This document shows, piece after piece, positions 8,651-17,079 of a stretch of DNA of 64,000 nucleotides. The notes below the pieces were generated by a model. It made no database searches. It was not told the DNA's origin and saw only the letters and a list, made by a program, of their open reading frames with translations. How positions within the stretch are numbered: position 1 is the first letter of the stretch; each line of letters begins with the position of its first letter. The translations under genes and the position numbers were made by a program. The stretch covers positions 63,295 through 127,294 of the forward strand of contig CADAHQ010000007.1 of the NCBI GenBank assembly GCA_902787715.1, read 5' to 3'. The DNA is from an uncultured Lachnospiraceae bacterium (lineage in GTDB: Bacteria; Bacillota; Clostridia; Lachnospirales; Lachnospiraceae).

Positions 8651-10122
8651 GACTTCCCCTCCCCTGCTTTAGCGGCAAGCTTCGAAAGCTGCTCGTTCAA
8701 CTCTTTGATCACGTTCTTGTATTTGTCGTCGGTAAACCCTTCCGTCCACGTCTTCGCGGCAAATTCATCCGCGAGATACGCGCCCTGATAATTCGCCGTG
8801 TACACTGCATTTTCCAGGGCTGCGATGCCGTCCTTAAGCTCCCGTACCGTGTTCCACTGTGCATCCGTAAGCTCCGGAATCCAGCCGGCCAGAGCGCCGG
8901 ATTTCTTCTCCGCCATCAAGCTGCGATATGTTTTCACTGTTTCCGCTGTTTCCATGCGCGGGAACAAAAGAGCGACCAGCTCCGGGTCCGTCAGGCAGGC
9001 GCCGAGCACCGCGACGGCAAGCTCCTTCTTCGCACTGTCCTTTCCGATTCCGTAGCAACCGTTGAGAACCGGTTCTCCGAGGTCTGCGGCAAGGCAGATG
9101 TCGGTGTAACCGGCCTTCTTCTCCCGCAGGCCGCAGTAAACTTCGGCGATTACGGTTGCATCTTTCGAAGCGTTTGTGAGGGAGGCGTCGAGAACCTTCC
9201 CCGCCCGAATGTCTTTGTACAGCGTGTCGTAAAGTGCTGAAATCGCTTCGCAGTTGTTCCACTGCAGAACCTCCCCCGTCTTCGGGTCCACGGGCATACC
9301 TTCGTATGTCGTGTATCCGGCGAGCGCCGCCACAACGCGGAAGCGGCTGTGCGGGATGCTTAGAACTGCACCGGAGGCATTTGCCGCAAGTTTATCGCAG
9401 ATGCTCCGAATCGAAGCATAGGTTCCGTCGCAGTTTGCAAAGGCTGCGGCGTCCGCGTCCTTCACCCGCAGATACACGCCGAGGTCGCCCGCGGTGCTGT
9501 CCCAGATGCGCGGGAGCACGTAGGTTCCGCCCGGGAGCCGCACGCGGCTCCACTCGCTCTCGGAGAACGCTGATTTCAGGGCCTTTCCGGCCTCCGTCGA
9601 GAGCACCTCGTCGAGGTTATAAAAATGCTTCGCGGCGAAGACGGCCGCGTCCCTTTGCGTGTACCAGTTGCCGGTGCTCACGATGTCCGGCGCCTTGCTT
9701 TTGGACTCCAGCTTGGAAAGCCAGTTCTCGTACTCTTTGTCCGTAAGCACATCGGCATTCACGAAATTGATGACGCAGTCGATCCCCTTCTCCTGAAGTC
9801 TCCTGTTGATTTCCGTGCGGGCCTCCTCGTCCGGGCCGTTAAAGAAGGGAACATACCACGTTAAGACCTTCGCATTCTCCGCCGAGGGCGTCGGCGTGGG
9901 CGTCGACGTCGCAGGCTTCGGCTCTCCGCTCACATCCGGTGTCACTGTCCCTCCCGGTGTCATTTCACTTCCGGGCGTCCCCTGCCCGGGCCCGGTCACC
10001 GAAGGCGTCCCCGCGGGCTCCTTCGGGTCTTTCCCGCAGGAAACCGCAAGCATACAAATCATGCACATCGCAGCAACAGCCGCGAGCGCTGTAAAAACTT
10101 TTTTTCCTTTGAATCCCCTCAT
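8647..10122 (-). CDS. Solute-binding-like lipoprotein
   Basis: The start is placed at the ATG at 10122, preceded by AAAGGCAGG; the longer frame to 10182 lacks a ribosome site. The 491-residue lipoprotein has lipobox LAVSC (Cys29) and a Thr/Pro/Gly spacer (about 35-75). The solute-binding-like domain that follows (EARTEINRRLQEKGIDCVINFV, KAPDIVSTGNWYTQ, YNLDEVLSTEAGKAL) aligns by eye with the next gene along its length. As first gene of the operon it sits behind the promoter with tandem operators at 10255-10315. Having two paralogous binding proteins in tandem suggests recognition of related ligands. Confidence 0.78.
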   Translation of the reverse strand: MRGFKGKKVFTALAAVAAMCMICMLAVSCGKDPKEPAGTPSVTGPGQGTPGSEMTPGGTVTPDVSGEPKPATSTPTPTPSAENAKVLTWYVPFFNGPDEEARTEINRRLQEKGIDCVINFVNADVLTDKEYENWLSKLESKSKAPDIVSTGNWYTQRDAAVFAAKHFYNLDEVLSTEAGKALKSAFSESEWSRVRLPGGTYVLPRIWDSTAGDLGVYLRVKDADAAAFANCDGTYASIRSICDKLAANASGAVLSIPHSRFRVVAALAGYTTYEGMPVDPKTGEVLQWNNCEAISALYDTLYKDIRAGKVLDASLTNASKDATVIAEVYCGLREKKAGYTDICLAADLGEPVLNGCYGIGKDSAKKELAVAVLGACLTDPELVALLFPRMETAETVKTYRSLMAEKKSGALAGWIPELTDAQWNTVRELKDGIAALENAVYTANYQGAYLADEFAAKTWTEGFTDDKYKNVIKELNEQLSKLAAKAGEGKS

Positions 10123-10254
10123 ACACAACCTGCCTTTCCTTTCGATGGACATGAAATCAACGAACCTACATTTGCGAATCACACTGCCTGTTGCTGTTGC
10201 CTGTTACCCAATGCCAGATGCCTGATGTCTATCTTAGGCAGACAGTGTGTTTGA

Positions 10255-10315
10255 CTGTAGTTTATCGCAATAAACCTCTTTGCTGTAGTTTATCACAATA
10301 AACCAACTAAGTCAA
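10255..10315 (-). promoter_or_regulatory. Promoter with two tandem 22-bp operators
   Basis: On the minus strand -35 TTGACT (10315-10310) and -10 TAAACT (10292-10287) are 17 bp apart. Two near-identical 22-bp sequences occupy 10255-10276 and 10283-10304 (28-bp period, one base different). Each contains the dyad GTTTAT-N4-ATAAAC. The first overlaps the spacer and -10, and the second covers the start region, which is where a repressor would bind. The cognate regulator is not identified. Confidence 0.65.
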
Positions 10316-10388
10316 CCCTTCAAAACTTGATTCCCGGCATTTTTTCATCGGAATCTCCACATGCCCACATACCCCCACACTCCCACAC

Positions 10389-10432
10389 AAAAAAACCGCA
10401 CGTAGCCGGTGTATATCACCGGCCGCGTGCGG
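10389..10432 (-). terminator. Intrinsic terminator of the 10457-11617 gene
   Basis: CCGCACG/CGTGCGG and CCGGTG/CACCGG form a long stem (10396-10432) around TATAT, followed on the minus strand by seven T residues (10395-10389). Confidence 0.8.
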
Positions 10433-10456
10433 CCTGCAAATCTTTCACAACTTGTT

Positions 10457-11617
10457 TTACAGCCAATCGAAGGAGCCCCCGATATACACAAGGTAGCCAT
10501 TTACGTAGAGGTAGTAATCTTCCTCAGCGGCTTTGGTTTCTCCAAAATCCTCGGTATGAAGCGTGATTACCTTCGCGTCGGAATTGATTTCCGACAGCGT
10601 CCAGGTCACTTTTTTACCGCCGAACGGCCAGCCTGCAACTTCCTCGGAAAGGAAACCGGAGCCTTCCTTCAGTTTCTTGAGGGAATCAATCGAAAACTCC
10701 GTGCCGTCACCTAAGAAGTATTCCTCGCCGAAGTGTCCGCCGTCGTTCCCCATGATGACAAACTGTCTGGTGGTTATCACCGGCACAGTACTTTCGCCGA
10801 TATAGGTGGCATCGTGCTGAAGGGTAAGAGAAAAATTCACCCTGGTTTCCGAAGTAACGTTTCTTACGGCTACCTCCGACTTTTCGGAAGAAAGGCCCAC
10901 CATTTTACACACAGCTTCCCGGAAAAGTTCGCTTTCGGATGACCAGGTTGCAATACCGTAAATCTGCGTGCTGCCGTAGCCGAAGTCTCCGGCGTATTTG
11001 GCGCCGGTGTCCGAGACATACTTCCCATCCTCAAGAAGGCGGGCGATGATTCGGTAATCGTAAAGTTCCTTTGTCTTATCGATTCCTGCGTACTCCGGAT
11101 TGCTTTCTTCTCCCTTCCATGTGGAAGCGTAACCGAAGACGGCAAATTCATAGAGTTCCACGGTTTTGTGTTCGTCCACCGGGCATGTAGCTAACAGCGC
11201 GAACTTCTCGTTCGGCACCCCGGCGAACTTTGCGCGAAGCTCCGCAAGGTACTGATCCTTGTGTGCCGCAATCTCGGACGCATGCTCCGCGGCGTATGCC
11301 TGAAGATAATACTCCGGTGTCCCGGGTTCCGCCGGCGTCGGCGTGGGCTCCGGCACTTCCGTAGCAGTCGGCGCCGGCGTAGGCGTTTCGGTCGCGGTCG
11401 GTGCCGGTGTGTCCGTAGCGGTCGGTGCCGGTGTTTCGGTTGCGGTGGCCGCCGGTGTCTCCGGCTTCGCATCGGTGCCGGTAGGAGTCACCTCGTTGGC
11501 CGGCTTTGTGTCATTGTTCTTCTTTGTTCCGCACGCTGCCAGTGCCATAACAAGCAACAGCGCGGCAAGCAGCACAATCATCTTCTTCACAGAAAAAGTT
11601 TGTTTGATAAGGTTCAT
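10457..11617 (-). CDS. Lipoprotein with long Thr/Pro/Ala spacer, unknown function
   Basis: The 386-residue protein starts 7 bases after a GGGGGG ribosome site. Its lipobox is MALAAC (Cys29). Residues about 40-100 are a repeating PTATxTPAPT-type spacer that should hold the domain away from the membrane. The remaining 285 residues are soluble with no recognised family. It is monocistronic: its own promoter (11683-11710) lies upstream and a strong terminator follows. Confidence 0.75.
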   Translation of the reverse strand: MNLIKQTFSVKKMIVLLAALLLVMALAACGTKKNNDTKPANEVTPTGTDAKPETPAATATETPAPTATDTPAPTATETPTPAPTATEVPEPTPTPAEPGTPEYYLQAYAAEHASEIAAHKDQYLAELRAKFAGVPNEKFALLATCPVDEHKTVELYEFAVFGYASTWKGEESNPEYAGIDKTKELYDYRIIARLLEDGKYVSDTGAKYAGDFGYGSTQIYGIATWSSESELFREAVCKMVGLSSEKSEVAVRNVTSETRVNFSLTLQHDATYIGESTVPVITTRQFVIMGNDGGHFGEEYFLGDGTEFSIDSLKKLKEGSGFLSEEVAGWPFGGKKVTWTLSEINSDAKVITLHTEDFGETKAAEEDYYLYVNGYLVYIGGSFDWL

Positions 11618-11682
11618 ACAGTTACCCCCCGATTATTCGCAGTGTCCGGAATTCTCATATCGTTCTCCGAATCGATGTCCAA

Positions 11683-11710
11683 ATCATAACAAATAAATGT
11701 TACAAAACAA
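11683..11710 (-). promoter_or_regulatory. Promoter of the 10457-11617 lipoprotein
   Basis: A -35 TTGTTT (11710-11705) and a -10 TATGAT (11688-11683) are spaced by 16 bp. GTAACA/GTTAC elements flank the -35. Confidence 0.5.
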
Positions 11711-11739
11711 CGTCCTTTTGTGTTACGTTTTTCTTAAAT

Positions 11740-11943
11740 CTACTCATTGTCCCAAAACAGCTCGTCCAGGGTCTTCCCGAGCACCTTGCAAATGGCGATG
11801 CAAAGGTTGATCGTCGGGTTGTAATCGCCCTTTTCGATGGCGCTGATGGTCTGGCGGGACACGTTGCAGCGGTCCGCCAGTTGCTCCTGGGAAAGGTCCA
11901 TCGCCGCCCGCGCAGCCTTCAGTTTAAGATTCTTCATCGTCAT
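11740..11943 (-). CDS. XRE-family transcriptional regulator (small)
   Basis: A 67-residue single-domain HTH protein: the LSQEQLADRCNVSRQTISAIEKGDYNPT motif region (about residues 18-44) is a textbook XRE helix-turn-helix, ending in LGKTLDELFW. This size and ending are typical of the YgzD/YozG-like regulators that sit beside small membrane proteins. It overlaps the end of the membrane-protein gene 11924-12487 by up to 20 bases, so the two are coupled. Start at MTMKN (11943) or MKN (11937) is undecided. It likely regulates its own operon. Confidence 0.92.
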   Translation of the reverse strand: MTMKNLKLKAARAAMDLSQEQLADRCNVSRQTISAIEKGDYNPTINLCIAICKVLGKTLDELFWDNE

Positions 11944-12487
11944 CCTCCTCTTTGCGGTTTACGATGATCTTAATCACAAGCACAATCGACACCACGAAAA
12001 ATACGGCGGCCATCATCGCGTTGCCGAAAGGCGTCATGGTCGCCTTGCCGTCCACAAAAAGCGTCCCCTTTTCTACGAGATCGCGAATCACCACCGCCAG
12101 GTTGCAAAGCATCGCCGCGATGCTTAAGGTCAGGTACGATGACGCCCTCTCATTTCTGCGCAAGAAAGCGTCATGGGTGATGCAATAGATTGCAAACACC
12201 AGAAACGCAATCATAACCGTTCCGACCAGCGTGACCATGGTGTCCACCCGATCCACCCACGGCTGCCAGGAGAAAAGAACCATCATCGCAATCACGCTCC
12301 CCAGCATGCACATAAAACCGATTCGATACGCATCTGCCCTCACACGAAGCTGCCGTTCGTCAAATTCATCCTTCGCCTGTCGGCGATCCGCCCACAAAAT
12401 CGCGACACTTCGCGAAATCAAAACGAGAAAAATCGCAGCACACAGCAAACCCAAAATAGCCAGAACCATAATACTTGCAGGACTCAT
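11924..12487 (-). CDS. Four-TM membrane protein coupled to XRE regulator
   Basis: A 187-residue protein with hydrophobic segments at about 5-25, 55-75, 85-105 and 155-178. A DEFDERQ motif (about 40-46) follows the first segment, and the tail is acidic (EEDDDEES). The DE-DERQ motif beside a 67-residue XRE regulator is a common Firmicutes pair (DUF2178/DUF3796-like membrane proteins). It is transcribed first from a near-consensus promoter at 12566-12594. The function is not established. Confidence 0.8.
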   Translation of the reverse strand: MSPASIMVLAILGLLCAAIFLVLISRSVAILWADRRQAKDEFDERQLRVRADAYRIGFMCMLGSVIAMMVLFSWQPWVDRVDTMVTLVGTVMIAFLVFAIYCITHDAFLRRNERASSYLTLSIAAMLCNLAVVIRDLVEKGTLFVDGKATMTPFGNAMMAAVFFVVSIVLVIKIIVNRKEEDDDEES

Positions 12488-12565
12488 AATAAAACCTCAC
12501 TTTCTTTTTGGCGGAGCCCCCCTGCCGGCCCATCCGGTCAGCGCTCCGTTCCTTTGATGGTTTGG

Positions 12566-12594
12566 ATTGTACACTATTGTTTTCTGTTTGTCAA
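12566..12594 (-). promoter_or_regulatory. Near-consensus promoter of the membrane protein-XRE operon
   Basis: Minus strand -35 TTGACA (12594-12589), 17-bp spacer, -10 TACAAT (12571-12566), about 80 bases upstream of the start at 12487. Confidence 0.85.
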
Positions 12595-12655
12595 GTATAT
12601 TTTACAAATTTCTTTCACGAAATGAATTTTTCTATTATAGTGCGTCATTGCGCGC

Positions 12656-12699
12656 AAAAAGACGACCCGGCAAGCACCCCTTCGGAGTCCTGCCGGATC
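12656..12699 (-). terminator. Intrinsic terminator of the Dabb gene
   Basis: GATCCGGCA and TGCCGGGTC arms (12691-12699 and 12664-12672) enclose a GC-rich loop and are followed on the minus strand by TTTTT (12660-12656). Confidence 0.75.
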
Positions 12700-12719
12700 G
12701 CTTTATCTACGCTCCGCTG

Positions 12720-13022
12720 TTATACCTCAAAATCAAAGCAGCTTCTCGTCGCCACAAACGGCCGCACCTTTCCGGTGGCCACCGCCACGTGCTCCGGGTG
12801 AACCGTGTAGCCGTTCAGGGCGCTCTCGCTCTCGAACGTGGAATCCAGAATCAGATCCGCGTTAGAGCTTGCCAGTCCCTCCGTGAAGACACGGATACTG
12901 AGAAGCCCGGGAATTTTCCCCTGAAGGCCCTCCAGGCCTTCCTTGATTCCCTGCTTGATGGCTGCCTTCTCGGCGTCGTCGTACTCCGGTTTCAAAGTCC
13001 AGACAATGATGTGTTTAACCAT
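12720..13022 (-). CDS. Dabb family protein (stress-responsive alpha/beta barrel)
   Basis: This 100-residue protein has the full Dabb pattern: MVKHIIVWTLK at the N-terminus, a LEGLQGKIPGLLSIRVF core, and YTVHPEHVAVATGKVRPFV near the C-terminus. Such dimeric ferredoxin-like proteins have varied or unknown roles. It is followed by an intrinsic terminator, and its start is 54 bases after the stop of the M1 peptidase gene. Confidence 0.9.
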   Translation of the reverse strand: MVKHIIVWTLKPEYDDAEKAAIKQGIKEGLEGLQGKIPGLLSIRVFTEGLASSNADLILDSTFESESALNGYTVHPEHVAVATGKVRPFVATRSCFDFEV

Positions 13023-13076
13023 GACAACTCTCCTTTGTTTTTCTATCTTTGGGGGGCCGCAGGCACCGCTCTGTCC

Positions 13077-14768
13077 CTACAGTCCGAATACCTTGGTGAT
13101 CACGACGTTGACCTCGGGATCGTTCATATCAACCGCCGACAGCAGCACATCCAGAAAATCCTGCGTCGTCGCATTGCGGAATGCGTTGCGATGCACATAG
13201 GCGCGAAGGATGCTGTACCAGAGGTCCTTTCCGAGGGTCTCCTCCACCTTCTGTAACGCTCTCCGGCCGGTCTCGTAGATACAGGCCACGTATTTGTAGT
13301 CGTTCCTAAAGTCATAGTAGGACTGCGTAAGCGGCAGCAGTCCGTTCTGCTCCCAGTTTGAGAGAATCTCCTCCGTCGTGCGCTGCTCCAGGCTCCACAG
13401 ATCGACAATCGGCCCGTTTACCTTAATCCCGAGATAATCCTCGTAAACATGCTCCGTATAGGAAGTGATGGACTCGTCAAGCCAGGGCTCCAGCCCGGAA
13501 TTGCTTCCGACGATTCCCATGAACCACTGGTGCCCGATCTCGTGGGCAACGCAGATCTTCATCTCTTCATAGGAGTAAATCGGCGCATCCTCTGGCCCGC
13601 GGACAATGGGATCGCAGTACAGCGTGGTGATGATGACAAGGTTCGGATACTCCATGCCCCCCGCATCAATGGGCGCGTACACGATATCCAGCTCCTCGTA
13701 AGGATATCTTCCGAAGGCCTCGCCAAATGCCGCCAAAGAATCCCGTGCGCAGGTAAGCGTTTGGTCGACGCAGGTGTCCATATCCTTCGCCGGAACCTTC
13801 CTGCCGTTATAAAACACATTCACATGCACGCCGTCATAGGTGGCATCCTTCACCGCGAAGCAGTCCGATGCACAGAAGACAAAGCTGCGGATGCATGGTG
13901 CATCCAGGGTGTAAACCAGCTTCCCGTCCTTCTCTTCCTTCCCCTTCTCCGTGCCGGAGGAAGCAAGCAGGAATCCTTCCGGAACCGTGATGCGAACATC
14001 GAAGTCCGCGATTTCCGAGAAGAAGCACTCACCGGCGGCGATGAACTTCTCATGGGACCACGCGCCGTTCACATACTCCGCCAAAACCGGGTAGAAATTC
14101 GAGACGTTGTAGATGTCCTCGTAGACGCCGTAGCGGTCCGCAAGGGTCGGAATCTTCGCCGTGAAATCATACGTAAGCGTCATCTTCTCGCCGGGTGCCA
14201 AAGGCTTTGCCAGCGGAATCCACACAACCGACACGTCCGTATCGCGGGTGAACGAAAGCTCCGATTTATCCCGCCCGTCGATGATGCCGCTGATCTCCGT
14301 CAGCGCCGCGTGGGCGTTGACCGTCTTCGAATCGTACCCTGCCACTTTTCCATTCAAAAACACGCTGGAGTAATCCCGAAGACACAACTTATCCCAGGCA
14401 TCCTCCGAGTCGTTCCAGAAGTCGAACTCCACATGGCCGCTCACGGTGTCGGCCTTTGTGTCCAGCACAAGGTTCATATCGTAATGATACCGCTCTCCCT
14501 CGGAAAATGCAATGGCACATCCCTTCTCCGGCGCCCAGAATCCCGTAGGCGTGGGCGTCGGCAGCACCTCCGTCGGCGTCGGCGTGTTGGTGGGCGCTTC
14601 GGTAGGCGTCGCGCTCGGGGATGAATTTGCCGCAGTTACGGTGGGCGTTGCGCCGTTCTCCCCGCTTCTCTTCTGTGCCTTTTCACCTGCATTTTTCCCG
14701 CAGGAAACCAACGTCATGAGCATCACTACAATCATGACGATACTGCATACTTTTATTCTCTTGTTCAT
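13077..14768 (-). CDS. M1 family (gluzincin) metallopeptidase lipoprotein
   Basis: The start is the ATG at 14768 with GAGGG upstream; the longer frame to 14930 overlaps the next gene and carries no signal. The 563-residue protein has lipobox LVSC (Cys23) and a Thr/Pro spacer (about 40-75), then an M1 N-terminal beta domain. The catalytic domain has HEIGH at residues 409-413, the third zinc ligand in WLDES, and GGMEY in place of the GAMEN exopeptidase signature. It is probably a cell-surface aminopeptidase that trims peptides. It may belong to the sigma-factor operon upstream (97-bp gap). Confidence 0.88.
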   Translation of the reverse strand: MNKRIKVCSIVMIVVMLMTLVSCGKNAGEKAQKRSGENGATPTVTAANSSPSATPTEAPTNTPTPTEVLPTPTPTGFWAPEKGCAIAFSEGERYHYDMNLVLDTKADTVSGHVEFDFWNDSEDAWDKLCLRDYSSVFLNGKVAGYDSKTVNAHAALTEISGIIDGRDKSELSFTRDTDVSVVWIPLAKPLAPGEKMTLTYDFTAKIPTLADRYGVYEDIYNVSNFYPVLAEYVNGAWSHEKFIAAGECFFSEIADFDVRITVPEGFLLASSGTEKGKEEKDGKLVYTLDAPCIRSFVFCASDCFAVKDATYDGVHVNVFYNGRKVPAKDMDTCVDQTLTCARDSLAAFGEAFGRYPYEELDIVYAPIDAGGMEYPNLVIITTLYCDPIVRGPEDAPIYSYEEMKICVAHEIGHQWFMGIVGSNSGLEPWLDESITSYTEHVYEDYLGIKVNGPIVDLWSLEQRTTEEILSNWEQNGLLPLTQSYYDFRNDYKYVACIYETGRRALQKVEETLGKDLWYSILRAYVHRNAFRNATTQDFLDVLLSAVDMNDPEVNVVITKVFGL

Positions 14769-14865
14769 TCTTTTTCCCTCGTTATCTCTTTCCCCCGCAG
14801 TCAAACTGCGCATAAGTTTACTGTATAAGCGTTCTTCTGCCTGCAGACAAGCCTTCCGCTGTCGC

Positions 14866-16311
14866 TCAGTCCGCGGTATTCTCCGTCTCGGGATCCGCGG
14901 CCTCGAGGATTCCATAGCCGCGCATATCATAGACCGGCGTTCCGTTCAGTTTGCCGATTTCAACCACGTAACGGGATTCATCCGGGACTCGTGTGATACG
15001 GACCACTCCCTCGTCTTTTGCGATTTCCGGAATCAGCGAATACGGCACCTCCAGATACATCTGATGCATGACTTCCGCCGTGCGGTACTGCCGCCACTCG
15101 GGATGGCGCGTGAAGAACTTCTCCTCCTGCTCAAGCTCCCATGTCTGCGGAAGCGAATTGTGAAGGTCGGCGCCGCGCATGGCAGGCTCCACCCGCGGGT
15201 CGTCGTTTTCGACAGGATTTTCCTCATTCTTGAGCCACATATACGCCGCATATTCCTCGGGATAGCGCTCCTTAAGAAGCTTCTGTCCCTCCTCCCAGGC
15301 ATTGCCGAAGACGACATACACCTTAGCGATTCCTGATTCCTCATATTCCCCATGCAGGCTTTCGTCAAGCTTGCCGCCTGCCAGAACTATCGGGCGCATC
15401 GGAACGGTGACGGGAATCGGCGGTGCAATCTCATACCCGTCAATCAACGGCAAGCCGTGCTTTGCCCACTGCACTTCATAGCTGAAGTTATCCGGCGGAA
15501 AAAGTTTGTTGAACTGCTCTTCCGTCATGAGGACGTCGATTGATGCGTCTTCCTCGGCAAGCACCTGCATTCCGGCTTCCTTGATGCGGTCAAGCTCGCT
15601 TTGGTAAACCGGCTTCAAATACTCCCATCGAAGATTCCTCTCGTTTTTGTATGCATCAAGTATTTTCACCAGTTTCTGCCATTCCTCTTCGCCGTGCTGT
15701 TCGCGCCAGTACTGCGAATACAGTGCGAGGCGGTCGTCCTTCCCGTCAGAATCCGGCGAGAGCGAGGGATAGTATACCTCCCTCTCCCAGGAATCATACC
15801 CCTCATTGTAGGATTTGTAGACCGGATCGTCGGTATTTTCCTTCTTAAACTGCTCCTTGAACGCAATTATCCGTGCGTCACGCCAATCCAGCGAAATCGA
15901 AATTCTGGCATGGAACAAGGCATCCTTGTAGGTCTCGTTCTGAACCATGGAAAGAAACGTCGTTCCGACGTAGAGCACTCCCGGGTTGGGCATCATATCG
16001 TCTCTGAAATCACCCTCCGAAACGGTCTCAATCGTTCTGCTCGCAGGATCCGGTGTCGGCGTGGCCGTCGGCGCTATCTCCTGTGTCGGCGTTGCGGTTC
16101 CCGTCGCTCCCGGCGTTGCCGTGGCGCTTGCCGGAGTCGACGGCGTCGGTTTTTTAATTCCGCCGAGATAGATTCCGAGCGGAATCAACACCGCGGCAAG
16201 AACAACAAAGGACGAAATCGTAATAATCTTCGAAATCTTCTCTTTTCTCTTTGTCTCGTACTGCTGATGCTTTATCTCCAGCCGTTCCACGACTTCTTTA
16301 TGACTTCTCAT
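14866..16311 (-). CDS. Membrane-anchored protein coupled to an ECF sigma factor
   Basis: The 481-residue protein has a charged cytosolic N-terminus of about 28 residues, one TM helix (about 29-50) and a Thr/Pro/Ala spacer (about 54-90). A large extracytoplasmic region of about 390 residues follows, with no recognised family. Its start overlaps the end of the ECF sigma gene by 14 bases. Position and single-pass topology fit an anti-sigma factor or a sigma-controlled sensor, but I see no zinc-binding anti-sigma motif in the short cytosolic part, so that role is inference. Confidence 0.72.
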   Translation of the reverse strand: MRSHKEVVERLEIKHQQYETKRKEKISKIITISSFVVLAAVLIPLGIYLGGIKKPTPSTPASATATPGATGTATPTQEIAPTATPTPDPASRTIETVSEGDFRDDMMPNPGVLYVGTTFLSMVQNETYKDALFHARISISLDWRDARIIAFKEQFKKENTDDPVYKSYNEGYDSWEREVYYPSLSPDSDGKDDRLALYSQYWREQHGEEEWQKLVKILDAYKNERNLRWEYLKPVYQSELDRIKEAGMQVLAEEDASIDVLMTEEQFNKLFPPDNFSYEVQWAKHGLPLIDGYEIAPPIPVTVPMRPIVLAGGKLDESLHGEYEESGIAKVYVVFGNAWEEGQKLLKERYPEEYAAYMWLKNEENPVENDDPRVEPAMRGADLHNSLPQTWELEQEEKFFTRHPEWRQYRTAEVMHQMYLEVPYSLIPEIAKDEGVVRITRVPDESRYVVEIGKLNGTPVYDMRGYGILEAADPETENTAD

Positions 16312-16867
16312 AGTGCAAACCCTCCTTTTTCAACTCGTCCCGAAGGGCATTACGGGATCGCTTCAGGATGCTGTTTACCCCGAACACCGTCTGTCCCGTG
16401 GCGTGCGCGATCTCCTTGGCGGACATTTTCTCCACGTACTTGAGCTGCAACACCAGCCGGTACTTCTCCGGCAAATGCAACATCGCCGCCCGGACCATCC
16501 CGCTCTCCTCCTCGCGGATGATGTCCTCAAGCGCCCCGTCCTGCTCCACGGCGAGGACCGTCAGATCCTCCGCAGCAGTGGGTATCACGCGGTTGTTTTT
16601 GTAGAGATACTTAAGCGTCACATTTTTCCCGATGGCATACAGCCAGGTCTTGAACGTGGACGCCCCCTTGTAGGTCGGCCGCTTGTTCATCAGAACCAAA
16701 AGCGTCTCCTCCGCCATATCCTCCGCGTCGGTTTCGTTGTTCACGAACCTCTCCAGGTAGCGAACCAGCCCGTCGTAATACTCCTCGACGATGTCCACCA
16801 ATCCTTCCCGGTCCCCTTTCAGATAACGGTGGTAGCTACTTGCACCGCTGTCCTCCATTCGGTTCAC
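16298..16867 (-). CDS. RNA polymerase ECF-type sigma factor
   Basis: This 189-residue protein has region 2 (about 25-95: LVRYLERFVNNETDAEDMAEETLLVL, FKTWLYAIGKN) and region 4 (about 125-180: LPEKYRLVLQLKYVEKMSAKEIA, then an HTH ending NSILKRSRNALRDEL). It has no region 3 or 1.1, as expected for group 4. The promoter upstream looks autoregulatory (TGCAACC...CGCCTA). The downstream membrane protein gene overlaps it and is its likely regulator or target. Confidence 0.93.
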   Translation of the reverse strand: MNRMEDSGASSYHRYLKGDREGLVDIVEEYYDGLVRYLERFVNNETDAEDMAEETLLVLMNKRPTYKGASTFKTWLYAIGKNVTLKYLYKNNRVIPTAAEDLTVLAVEQDGALEDIIREEESGMVRAAMLHLPEKYRLVLQLKYVEKMSAKEIAHATGQTVFGVNSILKRSRNALRDELKKEGLHYEKS

Positions 16868-16910
16868 CTCCCTTGCCCTTCTGCCTGTTAGTACCGGCAG
16901 CAGGAAAAAT

Positions 16911-16949
16911 TAGGCGCAAAAAATTGAAAAAAGGTTGCAAAAGGTTGCA
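16911..16949 (-). promoter_or_regulatory. Candidate autoregulatory ECF promoter
   Basis: Two abutting TGCAACCTTT copies occupy 16949-16940 and 16939-16930. From the proximal GCAACC (16938-16933) there is a 16-base spacer to CGCCTA (16916-16911). An AAC-containing -35 and a CGNC-type -10 with a 16-bp spacer are hallmarks of ECF promoters, which often drive their own sigma gene. Confidence 0.6.
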
Positions 16950-17079
16950 TTTTCCGTTTCCGCGGCTCGCTGCCCCGATTGCTGCGTCCGCTTCTGCGGC
17001 CAATCCCCCATTCGCAAAGACTCCCGCGGGACCCCGGCAGTATGCCGACGCCTCGCGGGAACCGAAAAGTCAAATGGAA

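Noticed and set aside
13449-14624. Plus-strand ORF of 391 codons
   Set aside because: It is antisense to the M1 peptidase, which carries HEIGH and a lipobox. The plus product has shadow composition.
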